Assembly (NCBI RefSeq): GCF_051020765.1
Contig: NW_027469346.1
Span: 1-64,000, forward strand
DNA: 64,000 bases
Source of the DNA: Lasioglossum baleicum
Taxonomy: Eukaryota > Arthropoda > Insecta > Hymenoptera > Halictidae
Direction: 5' to 3'
The notes beneath the pieces are model-generated. The model searched no databases. It saw nothing but the letters and a program-made list of their open reading frames with translations, and was not told the origin of the DNA. Of the stretch, positions 33,578-45,054 are shown piece by piece. The number at the start of each line of letters is the position of its first letter. Within the stretch, counting starts at the first letter, position 1. The translations under genes were made by a program, and so were the position numbers.

Positions 33578-36310
33578 TTAGGCGTTAGGCGTTGTGCGTT
33601 GTGCGTTGTGCGTTGTGCGTTGTTCGTTGTGCGTTGTGCGTTGTGCGTTGTGCGTTGTGCGTTGTGCGTTGTGCGTTGTGCGTTGTGCGTTGTGCGTTAT
33701 GCGTTGTGCGTTATGCGTTGTGCGTTGTGCGTTGTGCGTTGTGCGTTATGCGTTGTGCGTTATGCGTTGTGCGTTATGCGTTATGCGTTAAGCGTTATGC
33801 GTTATGCGTTATGAGTTATGCGTTATGCGTTATGGGCTATGCGTTATGCGTTATGGGCTATGCGTTATGCGTTATACGTTATGCGTTATGACTTCTGCAT
33901 TATGCGTCATGCGTTAAGCGTTATGCGTTATGCGTTGTGCGTTGTGCGCTGTGCGTTGTGCGTTGTGCGTTAGGCGTTAGGCGTTGTGCGTTGTGCGTTG
34001 TGCGTTGTGCGTTGTTCGTTGTGCGTTGTGCGTTGTGCGTTGTGCGTTGTGCGTTGTGCGTCGTGCGTCGTGCGTTATACGTTATGCGTTATGACTTCTG
34101 CATTATGCGTCATGCGTTAAGCGTTATGCGTTATGCGTTGTGCGTTGTGCGCTGTGCGTTGTGCGTTGTGCGTTAGGCGTTAGGCGTTGTGCGTTATGCG
34201 TTATGCGTTATGCGTTATGCGTTATGAGTTATGCGTTATGCGTTATGGGCTATGCGTTATGCGTTATACGTTATGCGTTATGACTTCTGCATTATGCGTC
34301 ATGCGTTAAGCGTTATGCGTTATGCGTTGTGCGTTGTGCGCTGTGCGTTGTGCGTTGTGCGTTAGGCGTTAGGCGTTGTGCGTTGTGCGTTGTGCGTTGT
34401 GCGTTGTTCGTTGTGCGTTGTGCGTTGTGCGTTGTGCGTTGTGCGTTGTGCGTCGTGCGTCGTGCGTTGTGCGTTGTGCGTTGTGCGTTGTGCGTTGTGC
34501 GTTGTGCGTTGTGCGTTGTGCGTTGTGCGTCGTGCGTTATGCGTTGTGCGTTATGCGTTGTGCGTTGTGCGTTGTGCGTTATGCGTTATGCGTTGTGCGT
34601 TGTGCGTTGTGCGTTGTGCGTTGTGCGTTGTGCGTTGTGCGTTGTGCGTTGTGCGTTGTGCGTTATGCGTTGTGCGTTGTGCGTTATGCGTTGTGCGTTA
34701 TGCGTTATGCGTTATGCGTTATGCGTTATGCGTTATGCGTTATGCGTTATGCGTTATGCGTTGTGCGTTGTGCGTTGTGCGTTGTGCGTTGTTCGTTGTG
34801 CGTTGTGCGTTGTGCGTTATGCGTTATGCGCTATGCGTTATGCGTTATGCGTTATGCGTTATGCGTTATGCGTTATGCGTTATGCGTTATGCGTTATGCG
34901 TTATGCGTTATGGGTGATGCGTTATGCGTTGTGCGTTGTGCGTTGTGCGTTGTGCGTTGTGCGTTGTGCGTTGTGCGTTGTGCGTTGTGCGTTGTGCGTT
35001 GTGCGTTGTGCGTTGTGCGTTGTGCGTTGTGCGTTGTGCGTCATGCGTTATGCGTTGTGCGTTATGCGTTATGCGTTATGCGTTATGCGTTATGCGTTAT
35101 GCGTTATGCGTTATGCGTTATGCGTTATGGGCTATGCGTTATGCGTTATACGTTATGCGTTATGACTTTTGCATTATGCGTTATGCGTTAAGCGTTATGC
35201 GTTATGCGTTGTGCGTTGTGCGCTGTGCGTTGTGCGTTGTGCGTTGTGCGTTGTGCGTTGTGCGTTGTGCGTTGTGCGTTGTGCGTTGTGCGTTGTGCGT
35301 TGTGCGTTGTGCGTTGTGCGTTGTGCGTTGTGCGTTGTGCGTTAGGCGTTAGGCGTTGTGCGTTGTGCGTTGTGCGTTGTGCGTTGTTCGTTGTGCGTTG
35401 TGCGTTGTGCGTTGTGCGTTGTGCGTTATGCGTTGTGCGTTATGCGTTATGCGTTAAGCGTTATGCGTTATGCGTTATGAGTTATGCGTTATGCGTTATG
35501 GGCTATGCGTTATGCGTTATGGGCTATGCGTTATGCGTTATACGTTATGCGTTATGACTTCTGCATTATGCGTCATGCGTTAAGCGTTATGCGTTATGCG
35601 TTGTGCGTTGTGCGCTGTGCGTTGTGCGTTGTGCGTTAGGCGTTAGGCGTTGTGCGTTGTGCGTTGTGCGTTGTGCGTTGTTCGTTGTGCGTTGTGCGTT
35701 GTGCGTTGTGCGTTGTGCGTTGTGCGTCGTGCGTCGTGCGTTATACGTTATGCGTTATGACTTCTGCATTATGCGTCATGCGTTAAGCGTTATGCGTTAT
35801 GCGTTGTGCGTTGTGCGCTGTGCGTTGTGCGTTGTGCGTTAGGCGTTAGGCGTTGTGCGTTATGCGTTATGCGTTATGCGTTATGCGTTATGAGTTATGC
35901 GTTATGCGTTATGGGCTATGCGTTATGCGTTATACGTTATGCGTTATGACTTCTGCATTATGCGTCATGCGTTAAGCGTTATGCGTTATGCGTTGTGCGT
36001 TGTGCGCTGTGCGTTGTGCGTTGTGCGTTAGGCGTTAGGCGTTGTGCGTTGTGCGTTGTGCGTTGTGCGTTGTTCGTTGTGCGTTGTGCGTTGTGCGTTG
36101 TGCGTTGTGCGTTGTGCGTCGTGCGTCGTGCGTTGTGCGTTGTGCGTTGTGCGTTGTGCGTTGTGCGTTGTGCGTTGTGCGTTGTGCGTTGTGCGTTGTG
36201 CGTCGTGCGTTATGCGTTGTGCGTTATGCGTTGTGCGTTGTGCGTTGTGCGTTATGCGTTGTGCGTTATGCGTTGTGCGTTATGCGTTATGCGTTAAGCG
36301 TTATGCGTTA
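33578..36310 (+). repeat. Zone with private TGACTTC marker and 392/1,666-bp repeats
   Basis: GGCGTTA pairs are dense here: 33,578, 33,970, 34,173, 34,362, 35,342, 35,636, 35,839 and 36,028. Spacings repeat: 33,970 to 34,362 and 35,636 to 36,028 are both 392 bp, and 33,970/34,173/34,362 map to 35,636/35,839/36,028 at 1,666 bp. TGACTTT is replaced by TGACTTC (followed by TGCATTA) at 33,889, 34,092, 34,281, 35,555, 35,758 and 35,947 only. GGCGTTA pairs are followed by TTCGTTG instead of the TGAGTTG seen upstream. TGAGTTA units (about 33,812, 34,224, 35,478, 35,890) and TGCGTCG pairs also mark it. The 34,430-35,341 part resembles the L tail. Confidence 0.8.
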
Positions 36311-37752
36311 TGACTTTTGCATTATGCGTTATGCGTTATGCGTTATGCGTTATGCGTTATGCGTTATGCGTTATGCGTTATGCGTTATGCGTTATGACTT
36401 TTGCGTTATGCGTTATGCGTTGTGCGTTGTGCGTTATGCGTTATGCGTTATGCGTTATGCGTTATGCGTTATGCGTTATGCGTTATGACTTTTGCGTTAT
36501 GCGTTATGCGTTATGCGTTATGCGTTATGCGTTATGCGATATGCGTTATGCGTTATGCGTTATGCGTTATGACTTTTGCGTTATGCGTTATGCGTTATGC
36601 GTTATGCGTTGTGCGTTGTGCGTTATGCGTTATGCGTTATGCGTTATGCTTTATGCGTTATGCGTTATGCGTTATGCGTTATGCGTTATGCGTTATGCGT
36701 TATGCGTTATGCGTTGTGCGTTATGCGTTATGCGTTATGCGGTATGCGTTATGCGTTATGCGTTATGCGTTATGCGTTATGCGTAATGCGTTATGCGTTA
36801 TGCGTTATGCGTTATGCGTTGTGCGTTGTGCGTTATGCATTGTGCGTTATGCGTTATGCGTTATGCGTTATGCGTTATGCGTTATGCGTTATGCGTTATG
36901 CGTTATGCGTTGTGCGTTGTGCGTTATGCATTGTGCGTTATGCGTTATGCGTTATGCGTTATGCGTTATGCGTTATGCGTTATGCGTTATGCGTTATGCG
37001 TTATGCGTTATGCGTTATGCGTTAAGCGTTATGCGTTATGCGTTATGCGTTGTGCGTTATGCGTTATGCGTTATGCGTTATGCGTTGTGCGTTGTGCGTT
37101 GTGCGTTGTGCGTTGTGCGTTGTTCGTTGTGCGTTTTGCGTTGTGCGTTATGCGTTATGCGTTATGCGTTATGCGTTATGCGTTATGCGTTGTGCGTTAT
37201 GCGTTGTGCGTTGTGCGTTGTGCGTTGTGCGTTATGCGTTGTGCGTTATGCGTTGTGCGTTGTGCGTTGTGCGTTGTGCGTTATGCGTTGTGCGTTATGC
37301 GTTGTGCGTTATGCGTTATGCGTTAAGCGTTATGCGTTATGACTTTTGCATTATGCGTTATGCGTTATGCGTTATGCGTTATGCGTTATGCGTTATGCGT
37401 TATGCGTTATGCGTTATGCGTTATGCGTTATGCGTTATGCGTTATGCGTTGTGCGTTATGCGTTGTGCGTTGTGCGCTGTGCGTTGTGCGTTGTGCGTTG
37501 TGCGTTGTGCGTTGTGCGTTGTGCGTTGTGCGTTGTGCGTTGTGCGTTGTGCGTCGTGCGTTGTGCGTTGTGCGTTGTGCGTCATGTGTTATGCGTTATG
37601 CGTTATGCGTTATGCGTTATGCGTTATGCGTTATGCGTTATGCGTTATGCGTTATGCGTTATGCGTTATGCGTTATGCGTTATGCGTTATGCGTTATGCG
37701 TTATGCGTTATGCGTTATGGGCTATGCGTTATGCGTTATACGTTATGCGTTA
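36311..37752 (+). repeat. A-rich transition block with scattered single TGCGTTG units
   Basis: It begins with TGACTTT-TGCATTA (36,311) and holds several TGACTTT-TGCGTTA dimers (about 36,395, 36,486, 36,570), one TGCGATA, one TGCTTTA (about 36,648), TGCGGTA, TGCGTAA (about 36,781), TGCATTG units (about 36,837 and 36,928), AGCGTTA, TTCGTTG followed by TGCGTTT (about 37,130), TGACTTT-TGCATTA (about 37,340) and a G block with TGCGCTG, TGCGTCG and TGCGTCA-TGTGTTA (about 37,581). TGCGTTG appears as isolated units or short groups rather than long blocks. No gene is seen. Confidence 0.7.
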
Positions 37753-38557
37753 TGACTTTTGCATTATGCGTCATGCGTTAAGCGTTATGCGTTATGCGTT
37801 GTGCGTTGTGCGCTGTGCGTTGTGCGTTGTGCGTTGTGCGTTGTGCGTTGTGCGTCGTGCGTCGTGCGTCGTGCGTTGTGCGTTGTGCGTTGTGCGTTGT
37901 GCGTTGTGCGTTGTGCGTTGTGCGTCGTGCGTTATGCGTTGTGCGTTATGCGTTGTGCGTTGTGCGTTGTGCGTTATGCGTTGTGCGTTATGCGTTGTGC
38001 GTTATGCGTTATGCGTTAAGCGTTATGCGTTATGACTTTTGCATTATGCGTTATGCGTTATGCGTTATGCGTTATGCGTTATGCGTTATGCGTTATGCGT
38101 TATGCGTTATGCGTTTTGCGTTATGCGTTATGCGTTATGCGTTATGCGTTATGCGTTATGCGTTATGACTTTTGCGTTATGCGTTATGCGTTATGCGTTG
38201 TGCGTTGTGCGTTATGCGTTATGCGTTATGCGTTATGCGTTATGCGTTATGCGTTATGCGTTATGCGTTATGCGTTATGCGTTATGCGTTATGCGTTATG
38301 ACTTTTGCGTTATGCGTTATGCGTTATGCGTTGTGCGTTATGCGTTATGCGTTATGCGGTATGCGTTATGCGTTATGCGTTATGCGTTATGCGTTATGCG
38401 TAATGCGTTATGCGTTATGCATTATGCGTTATGCGTTATGCGTTATGCGTTATGACTTTTGCGTTATGCGTTATGCGTTATGCGTTATGCGTTATGCGTT
38501 ATGCGTTATGCGTTATGCGTTATGGGCTATGCGTTATGCGTTATACGTTATGCGTTA
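37753..38557 (+). repeat. HOR family E, unit E1 (805 bp, 115 heptamers)
   Basis: It starts at TGACTTT-TGCATTA-TGCGTCA, then AGCGTTA, TGCGCTG, three TGCGTCG in a row (about 37,853-37,870), G block, TGCGTCG, alternating A/G units, AGCGTTA, TGACTTT-TGCATTA, TGCGTTT (about 38,112), three TGACTTT-TGCGTTA dimers, TGCGGTA, TGCGTAA (about 38,399), TGCATTA, TGGGCTA and TACGTTA. The same series recurs as E3 (offset 3,878 bp) and opens E2 and E4. Confidence 0.8.
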
Positions 38558-41500
38558 TGACTTTTGCATTATGCGTCATGCGTTAAGCGTTATGCGTTAT
38601 GCGTTGTGCGTTGTGCGCTGTGCGTTGTGCGTTGTGCGTTGTGCGTTGTGCGTTGTGCGTCGTGCGTCGTGCGTCGTGCGTTGTGCGTTGTGCGTTGTGC
38701 GTTGTGCGTTGTGCGTTGTGCGTTGTGCGTCGTGCGTTATGCGTTGTGCGTTATGCGTTGTGCGTTGTGCGTTGTGCGTTATGCGTTGTGCGTTATGCGT
38801 TGTGCGTTATGCGTTATGCGTTAAGCGTTATGCGTTATGACTTTTGCATTATGCGTTATGCGTTATGCGTTATGCGTTATGCGTTATGCGTTATGCGTTA
38901 TGCGTTATGCGTTATGCGTTTTGCGTTATGCGTTATGCGTTATGCGTTATGCGTTATGCGTTATGCGTTATGACTTTTGCGTTATGCGTTATGCGTTATG
39001 CGTTGTGCGTTGTGCGTTATGCGTTATGCGTTATGCGTTATGCGTTATGCGTTATGCGTTATGCGTTATGCGTTATGCGTTATGCGTTATGCGTTATGCG
39101 TTATGCGTTATGACTTTTGCGTTATGCGTTATGCGTTGTGCGTTATGCGTTATGCGTTATGCGTTATGCGGTATGCGTTATGCGTTATGCGTTATGCGTT
39201 ATGCGTTATGCGTAATGCGTTATGCGTTATGCATTATGCGTTATGCGTTATGCGTTATGCGTTATGCGTTATGCGTTATGCGTTATGCGTTATGCGTTAT
39301 GCGTTATGCGTTATGCGTTATGCGTAATGCGTTATGCGTTATGCATTATGCGTTATGCGTTATGCGTTATGCGTTATGCGTTATGCGTTATGCGTTATGC
39401 GTTATGCGTTATGCGTTATGCGTTGTGCGTTATGCGTTATGCGTTATGCGTTATGCGTTATGCGTTATGCGTTATGCGTTATGTGTTATGCGTTATGCGT
39501 TATGCGTTATGCGTTATGACTTTTGCGTTATGCGTTATGCGTTATGCGTTATGCGTTATGCGTTATGCGTTATGCGTTATGCGTTATGCGTTATGCGTTA
39601 TGCGTTATGCGTTATGCGTTATGCGTTATGCGTTATGCGTTATGCGTTATGCGTTATGACTTTTGCATTATGCGTTATGCGTTATGCGTTATGCGTTATG
39701 CGTTATGCGTTATGCGTTGTGCGTTGTGCGTTGTGCGTTGTGCGTTGTGCGTTGTGCGTTGTGAGTTGTGCGTTGTGCGTTGTGCGTTGTGCGTTGTGCG
39801 TTATGGGCTATGCGTTATGCGTTATGCGTTATGACTTTTGCATTATGCGTTATGCGTTAAGCGTTATGCGTTATGCGTTGTGCGTTATGCGTTATGCGTT
39901 ATGCGTTATGCGTTATGCGTTATGTGTTATGCGTTATGCGTTATGCGTTATGCGTTATGCGTTATGCGTTATGCGTTATGCGTTATGCGTTATGCGTTAT
40001 GCGTTATGCGTTATGACTTTTGCATTATGCGTTATGCGTTATGCGTTATGCGTTATGCGTTATGCGTTATGCGTTATGCGTTATGCGTTATGCGTAATGC
40101 GTTATGCGTTATGCGTTATGCGTTATGCGTTATGCGTTATGCGTTATGCGTTATGCGTTATGCGTTATGCGTTATGCGTTATGCGTTATGCGTTGTGCGT
40201 TATGCGTTATGCGTTATGCGTTATGCGTTATGCGTTATGCGTTATGCGTTATGCGTTATGCGTTATGACTTTTGCATTATGCGTTATGCGTTATGCGTTA
40301 TGCGTTATGCGTTATGCGTTATGCGTTATGCGTTATGCGTTATGCGTTATGCGTTGTGCGTTGTGCGTTGTGCGTTGTGCGTTGTGCGTTGTGCGTTGTG
40401 CGTTGTGCGTTGTGCGTTGTGCGTTGTGCGTTGTGCGTTGTGCGTTGTGCGTTGTGCGTTGTGCGCTGTGCGTTGTGCGTTATGCGTTATGCGATATGCG
40501 TTATGCGTTATGCGTTATGCGTTATGCGTTATGCGTTATGCGTTATGCGTTATGCGTTATGCGTTATGCGTTATGCGTTATGCGTTATGCGTTATGCGTT
40601 ATGCGTTATGCGTTATGCGTTATGCGTTATGCGTTATGCGTTATGCGTTATGCGTTATGCGTTATGCGTTATGCGTTATGCGTTATGCGTTATGCGTTAT
40701 GCGTTATGCGTTATGCGTTATGCGTTATGCGTTATGCGTTATGCGTTATGCGTTATGCGTTATGCGTTATGCGTTATGCGTTATGCGTTATGCGTTATGC
40801 GTTATGCGTTATGCGTTATGCGTTATGCGTTATGCGTTATGCGTTATGCGTTATGCGTTATGCGTTATGCGTTATGCGTTATGCGTTATGCGTTATGCGT
40901 TATGACTTTTGCATTATGCGTTATGCGTTATGCGTTATGCGTTACGCGTTATGCGTTATGCGTTGTGCGTTGTGCGTTGTGCGTTGTGCGTTGTGCGTTG
41001 TGCGTTGTGAGTTGTGCGTTGTGCGTTGTGCGTTGTGCGTTGTGCGTTATGGGCTATGCGTTATGCGTTATGCGTTATGACTTTTGCATTATGCGTTATG
41101 CGTTAAGCGTTATGTGCTATGCGTTATGCGTTATGCGTTATACGTTATGCGTTATGCGTTATGCGTTATGCGTTATGCGTTATGCGTTATGCGTTATGCG
41201 TTATACGTTATGCGTTATGCGTTAAGCGTTATGCGTTATGACTTTTGCATTATGCGTTATGCGTTATGCGTTATGCGTTATGCGTTATGCGTTATGCGTT
41301 ATGCGTTATGCGTTATGCGTTATGCGTTATGCGTTATGCGTTATGCGTTGTGCGTTATGCGTTGTGCGTTGTGCGCTGTGCGTTGTGCGTTGTGCGTTGT
41401 GCGTTGTGCGTTGTGCGTTGTGCGTTGTGCGTTGTGCGTTGTGCGTTGTGCGTTGTGCGTTGTGCGTTGTGCGTTGTGCGTTGTGCGTCATGTGTTATGC

Positions 41501-41630
41501 GTTATGCGTTATGCGTTATGCGTTATGCGTTATGCGTTATGCGTTATGCGTTATGCGTTATGCGTTATGCGTTATGCGTTATGCGTTATGCGTTATGGGC
41601 TATGCGTTATGCGTTATACGTTATGCGTTA
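38558..41630 (+). repeat. HOR family E, unit E2 (3,073 bp, 439 heptamers)
   Basis: The first 0.7 kb repeats E1. It then carries two TGCGTAA units near 39,210 and 39,323 with TGCATTA after each, TGTGTTA, TGACTTT-TGCGTTA, a TGAGTTG G block, TGGGCTA, TGACTTT-TGCATTA (about 39,833), another TGTGTTA and TGCGTAA (about 40,093), a 24-unit G block ending in TGCGCTG, TGCGATA (40,490), a 58-unit A run, CGCGTTA (about 40,942), TGAGTTG, TGGGCTA, TGTGCTA (about 41,113), TACGTTA, AGCGTTA, and a G block with TGCGCTG and TGCGTCA-TGTGTTA. E4 repeats it at an offset of 3,710-3,801 bp. Confidence 0.78.
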
Positions 41631-42428
41631 TGACTTTTGCATTATGCGTCATGCGTTAAGCGTTATGCGTTATGCGTTGTGCGTTGTGCGCTGTGCGTTG
41701 TGCGTTGTGCGTTGTGCGTTGTGCGTTGTGCGTCGTGCGTCGTGCGTCGTGCGTTGTGCGTTGTGCGTTGTGCGTTGTGCGTTGTGCGTTGTGCGTTGTG
41801 CGTCGTGCGTTATGCGTTGTGCGTTATGCGTTGTGCGTTGTGCGTTGTGCGTTATGCGTTGTGCGTTATGCGTTGTGCGTTATGCGTTATGCGTTAAGCG
41901 TTATGCGTTATGACTTTTGCATTATGCGTTATGCGTTATGCGTTATGCGTTATGCGTTATGCGTTATGCGTTATGCGTTATGCGTTATGCGTTATGCGTT
42001 TTGCGTTATGCGTTATGCGTTATGCGTTATGCGTTATGCGTTATGCGTTATGACTTTTGCGTTATGCGTTATGCGTTATGCGTTGTGCGTTGTGCGTTAT
42101 GCGTTATGCGTTATGCGTTATGCGTTATGCGTTATGCGTTATGCGTTATGCGTTATGCGTTATGCGTTATGCGTTATGCGTTATGACTTTTGCGTTATGC
42201 GTTATGCGTTATGCGTTGTGCGTTATGCGTTATGCGTTATGCGGTATGCGTTATGCGTTATGCGTTATGCTTAATGCGTTATGCGTTATGCATTATGCGT
42301 TATGCGTTATGCGTTATGCGTTATGACTTTTGCGTTATGCGTTATGCGTTATGCGTTATGCGTTATGCGTTATGCGTTATGCGTTATGCGTTATGGGCTA
42401 TGCGTTATGCGTTATACGTTATGCGTTA
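41631..42428 (+). repeat. HOR family E, unit E3 (798 bp, 114 heptamers)
   Basis: This is a near copy of E1, one heptamer shorter, with the same triple TGCGTCG, TGCGTTT (about 41,998), TGACTTT-TGCGTTA dimers, TGCGGTA and TGCATTA. The TGCGTAA of E1 appears here as TGCTTAA (about 42,269), a private second substitution. It opens directly into E4. Confidence 0.8.
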
Positions 42429-45004
42429 TGACTTTTGCATTATGCGTCATGCGTTAAGCGTTATGCGTTATGCGTTGTGCGTTGTGCGCTGTGCGTTGTG
42501 CGTTGTGCGTTGTGCGTTGTGCGTTGTGCGTCGTGCGTCGTGCGTCGTGCGTTGTGCGTTGTGCGTTGTGCGTTGTGCGTTGTGCGTTGTGCGTTGTGCG
42601 TCGTGCGTTATGCGTTGTGCGTTATGCGTTGTGCGTTGTGCGTTGTGCGTTATGCGTTGTGCGTTATGCGTTGTGCGTTATGCGTTATGCGTTAAGCGTT
42701 ATGCGTTATGACTTTTGCATTATGCGTTATGCGTTATGCGTTATGCGTTATGCGTTATGCGTTATGCGTTATGCGTTATGCGTTTTGCGTTATGCGTTAT
42801 GCGTTATGCGTTATGCGTTATGCGTTATGCGTTATGACTTTTGCGTTATGCGTTATGCGTTATGCGTCGTGCGTTGTGCGTTATGCGTTATGCGTTATGC
42901 GTTATGCGTTATGCGTTATGCGTTATGCGTTATGCGTTATGCGTTATGCGTTATGCGTTATGCGTTATGACTTTTGCGTTATGCGTTATGCGTTATGCGT
43001 TGTGCGTTATGCGTTATGCGTTATGCGGTATGCGTTATGCGTTATGCGTTATGTGTTATGCGTTATGCGTTATGCGTTATGCGTTATGACTTTTGCGTTA
43101 TGCGTTATGCGTTATGCGTTATGCGTTATGCGTTATGCGTTATGCGTTATGCGTTATGCGTTATGCGTTATGCGTTATGCGTTATGCGTTAGGCGTTATG
43201 CGTTATGCGTTATGCGTTATGCGTTATGCGTTATGACTTTTGCATTATGCGTTATGCGTTATGCGTTATGCGTTATGCGTTATGCGTTATGCGTTGTGCG
43301 TTGTGCGTTGTGCGTTATGCGTTATGCGTTATGCGTTATGCGTTATGCGTTATGACTTTTGCATTATGCGTTATGCGTTATGCGTTATGCGTTATGCGTT
43401 ATGCGTTATGCGTTATGCGTTGTGCGTTGTGCGTTGTGCGTTGTGCGTTGTGCGTTGTGCGTTGTGAGTTGTGCGTTGTGCGTTGTGCGTTGTGCGTTGT
43501 GCGTTGTGCGTTATGGGCTATGCGTTATGCGTTATGCGTTATGACTTTTGCATTATGCGTTATGCGTTAAGCGTTATGCGTTATGCGTTGTGCGTTATGC
43601 GTTATGCGTTATGCGTTATGCGTTATGCGTTATGTGTTATGCGTTATGCGTTATGCGTTATGCGTTATGCGTTATGCGTTATGCGTTATGCGTTATGCGT
43701 TATGCGTTATGCGTTATGCGTTATGACTTTTGCATTATGCGTTATGCGTTATGCGTTATGCGTTATGCGTTATGCGTTATGCGTTATGCGTTATGCGTTA
43801 TGCGTTATGCGTAATGCGTTATGCGTTATGCATTATGCGTTATGCGTTATGCGTTATGCGTTATGCGTTATGCGTTATGCGTTATGCGTTATGCGTTATG
43901 CGTTATGCGTTGTGCGTTATGCGTTATGCGTTATGCGTTATGCGTTATGCGTTATGCGTTATGCGTTATGCGTTATGCGTTATGCGTTATGACTTTTGCA
44001 TTATGCGTTATGCGTTATGCGTTATGCGTTATGCGTTATGCGTTATGCGTTATGCGTTATGCGTTATGCGTTATGCGTTATGCGTTGTGCGTTGTGCGTT
44101 GTGCGTTGTGCGTTGTGCGTTGTGCGTTGTGCGTTGTGCGTTGTGCGTTGTGCGTTGTGCGTTGTGCGTTGTGCGTTGTGCGTTGTGCGTTGTGCGCTGT
44201 GCGTTATGCGTTATGCGTTATGCGATATGCGTTATGCGTTATGCGTTATGCGTTATGCGTTATGCGTTATGCGTTATGCGTTATGCGTTATGCGTTATGC
44301 GTTATGCGTTATGCGTTATGCGTTATGCGTTATGCGTTATGCGTTATGCGTTATGCGTTATGCGTTATGCGTTATGCGTTATGCGTTATGCGTTATGCGT
44401 TATGCGTTATGCGTTATGCGTTATGCGTTATGCGTTATGCGTTATGCGTTATGCGTTATGCGTTATGCGTTATGCGTTATGCGTTATGCGTTATGCGTTA
44501 TGCGTTATGCGTTATGCGTTATGCGTTATGCGTTATGCGTTATGCGTTATGCGTTATGCGTTATGCGTTATGCGTTATGCGTTATGCGTTATGCGTTATG
44601 CGTTATGCGTTATGCGTTATGCGTTATGCGTTATGCGTTATGCGTTATGCGTTATGCGTTATGCGTTATGCGTTATGCGTTATGCGTTATGCGTTATGCG
44701 TTATGACTTTTGCATTATGCGTTATGCGTTATGCGTTATGCGTTACGCGTTATGCGTTATGCGTTGTGCGTTGTGCGTTGTGCGTTGTGCGTTGTGCGTT
44801 GTGCGTTGTGAGTTGTGCGTTGTGCGTTGTGCGTTGTGCGTTGTGCGTTATGGGCTATGCGTTATGCGTTATGCGTTATGACTTTTGCATTATGCGTTAT
44901 GCGTTAAGCGTTATGTGTTATGCGTTATGCGTTATGCGTTATACGTTATGCGTTATGCGTTATGCGTTATGCGTTATGCGTTATGCGTTATGCGTTATGC
45001 GTTA
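42429..45004 (+). repeat. HOR family E, unit E4 (copy of E2 up to the seven-T cassette)
   Basis: It repeats E1/E3 and then E2, with TGCGTTT, TGCGGTA, TGTGTTA, a single TTAGGCG in A context (43,189-43,195), TGAGTTG G block, TGGGCTA, TGTGTTA, TGCGTAA and TGCATTA (about 43,810-43,831), G block with TGCGCTG, TGCGATA (44,221-44,227), a 68-unit A run, CGCGTTA (about 44,744) and TACGTTA. Homology with E2 stops near 45,010, where E4 continues into a seven-T cassette while E2 (near 41,211) continues into AGCGTTA. This marks a junction with an L-tail segment. Confidence 0.75.
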
Positions 45005-45054
45005 TACGTTATGCGTTATACCTTATGCGTTATGCGTTATGCGTTATTTTTTTA
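45005..45054 (+). repeat. Seven-T cassette, copy 6
   Basis: Identical to copy 1; T run 45,047-45,053; register 2 to 3. It sits at the junction between HOR E4 and an L-tail-like segment, 13.3 kb from the previous copy. Confidence 0.97.

Noticed and set aside
43189..43195. Single TTAGGCG in an A block as a degraded GGCGTTA pair
   Set aside because: It lacks the G block and following markers of the pair, so an independent T-to-G substitution is simpler.
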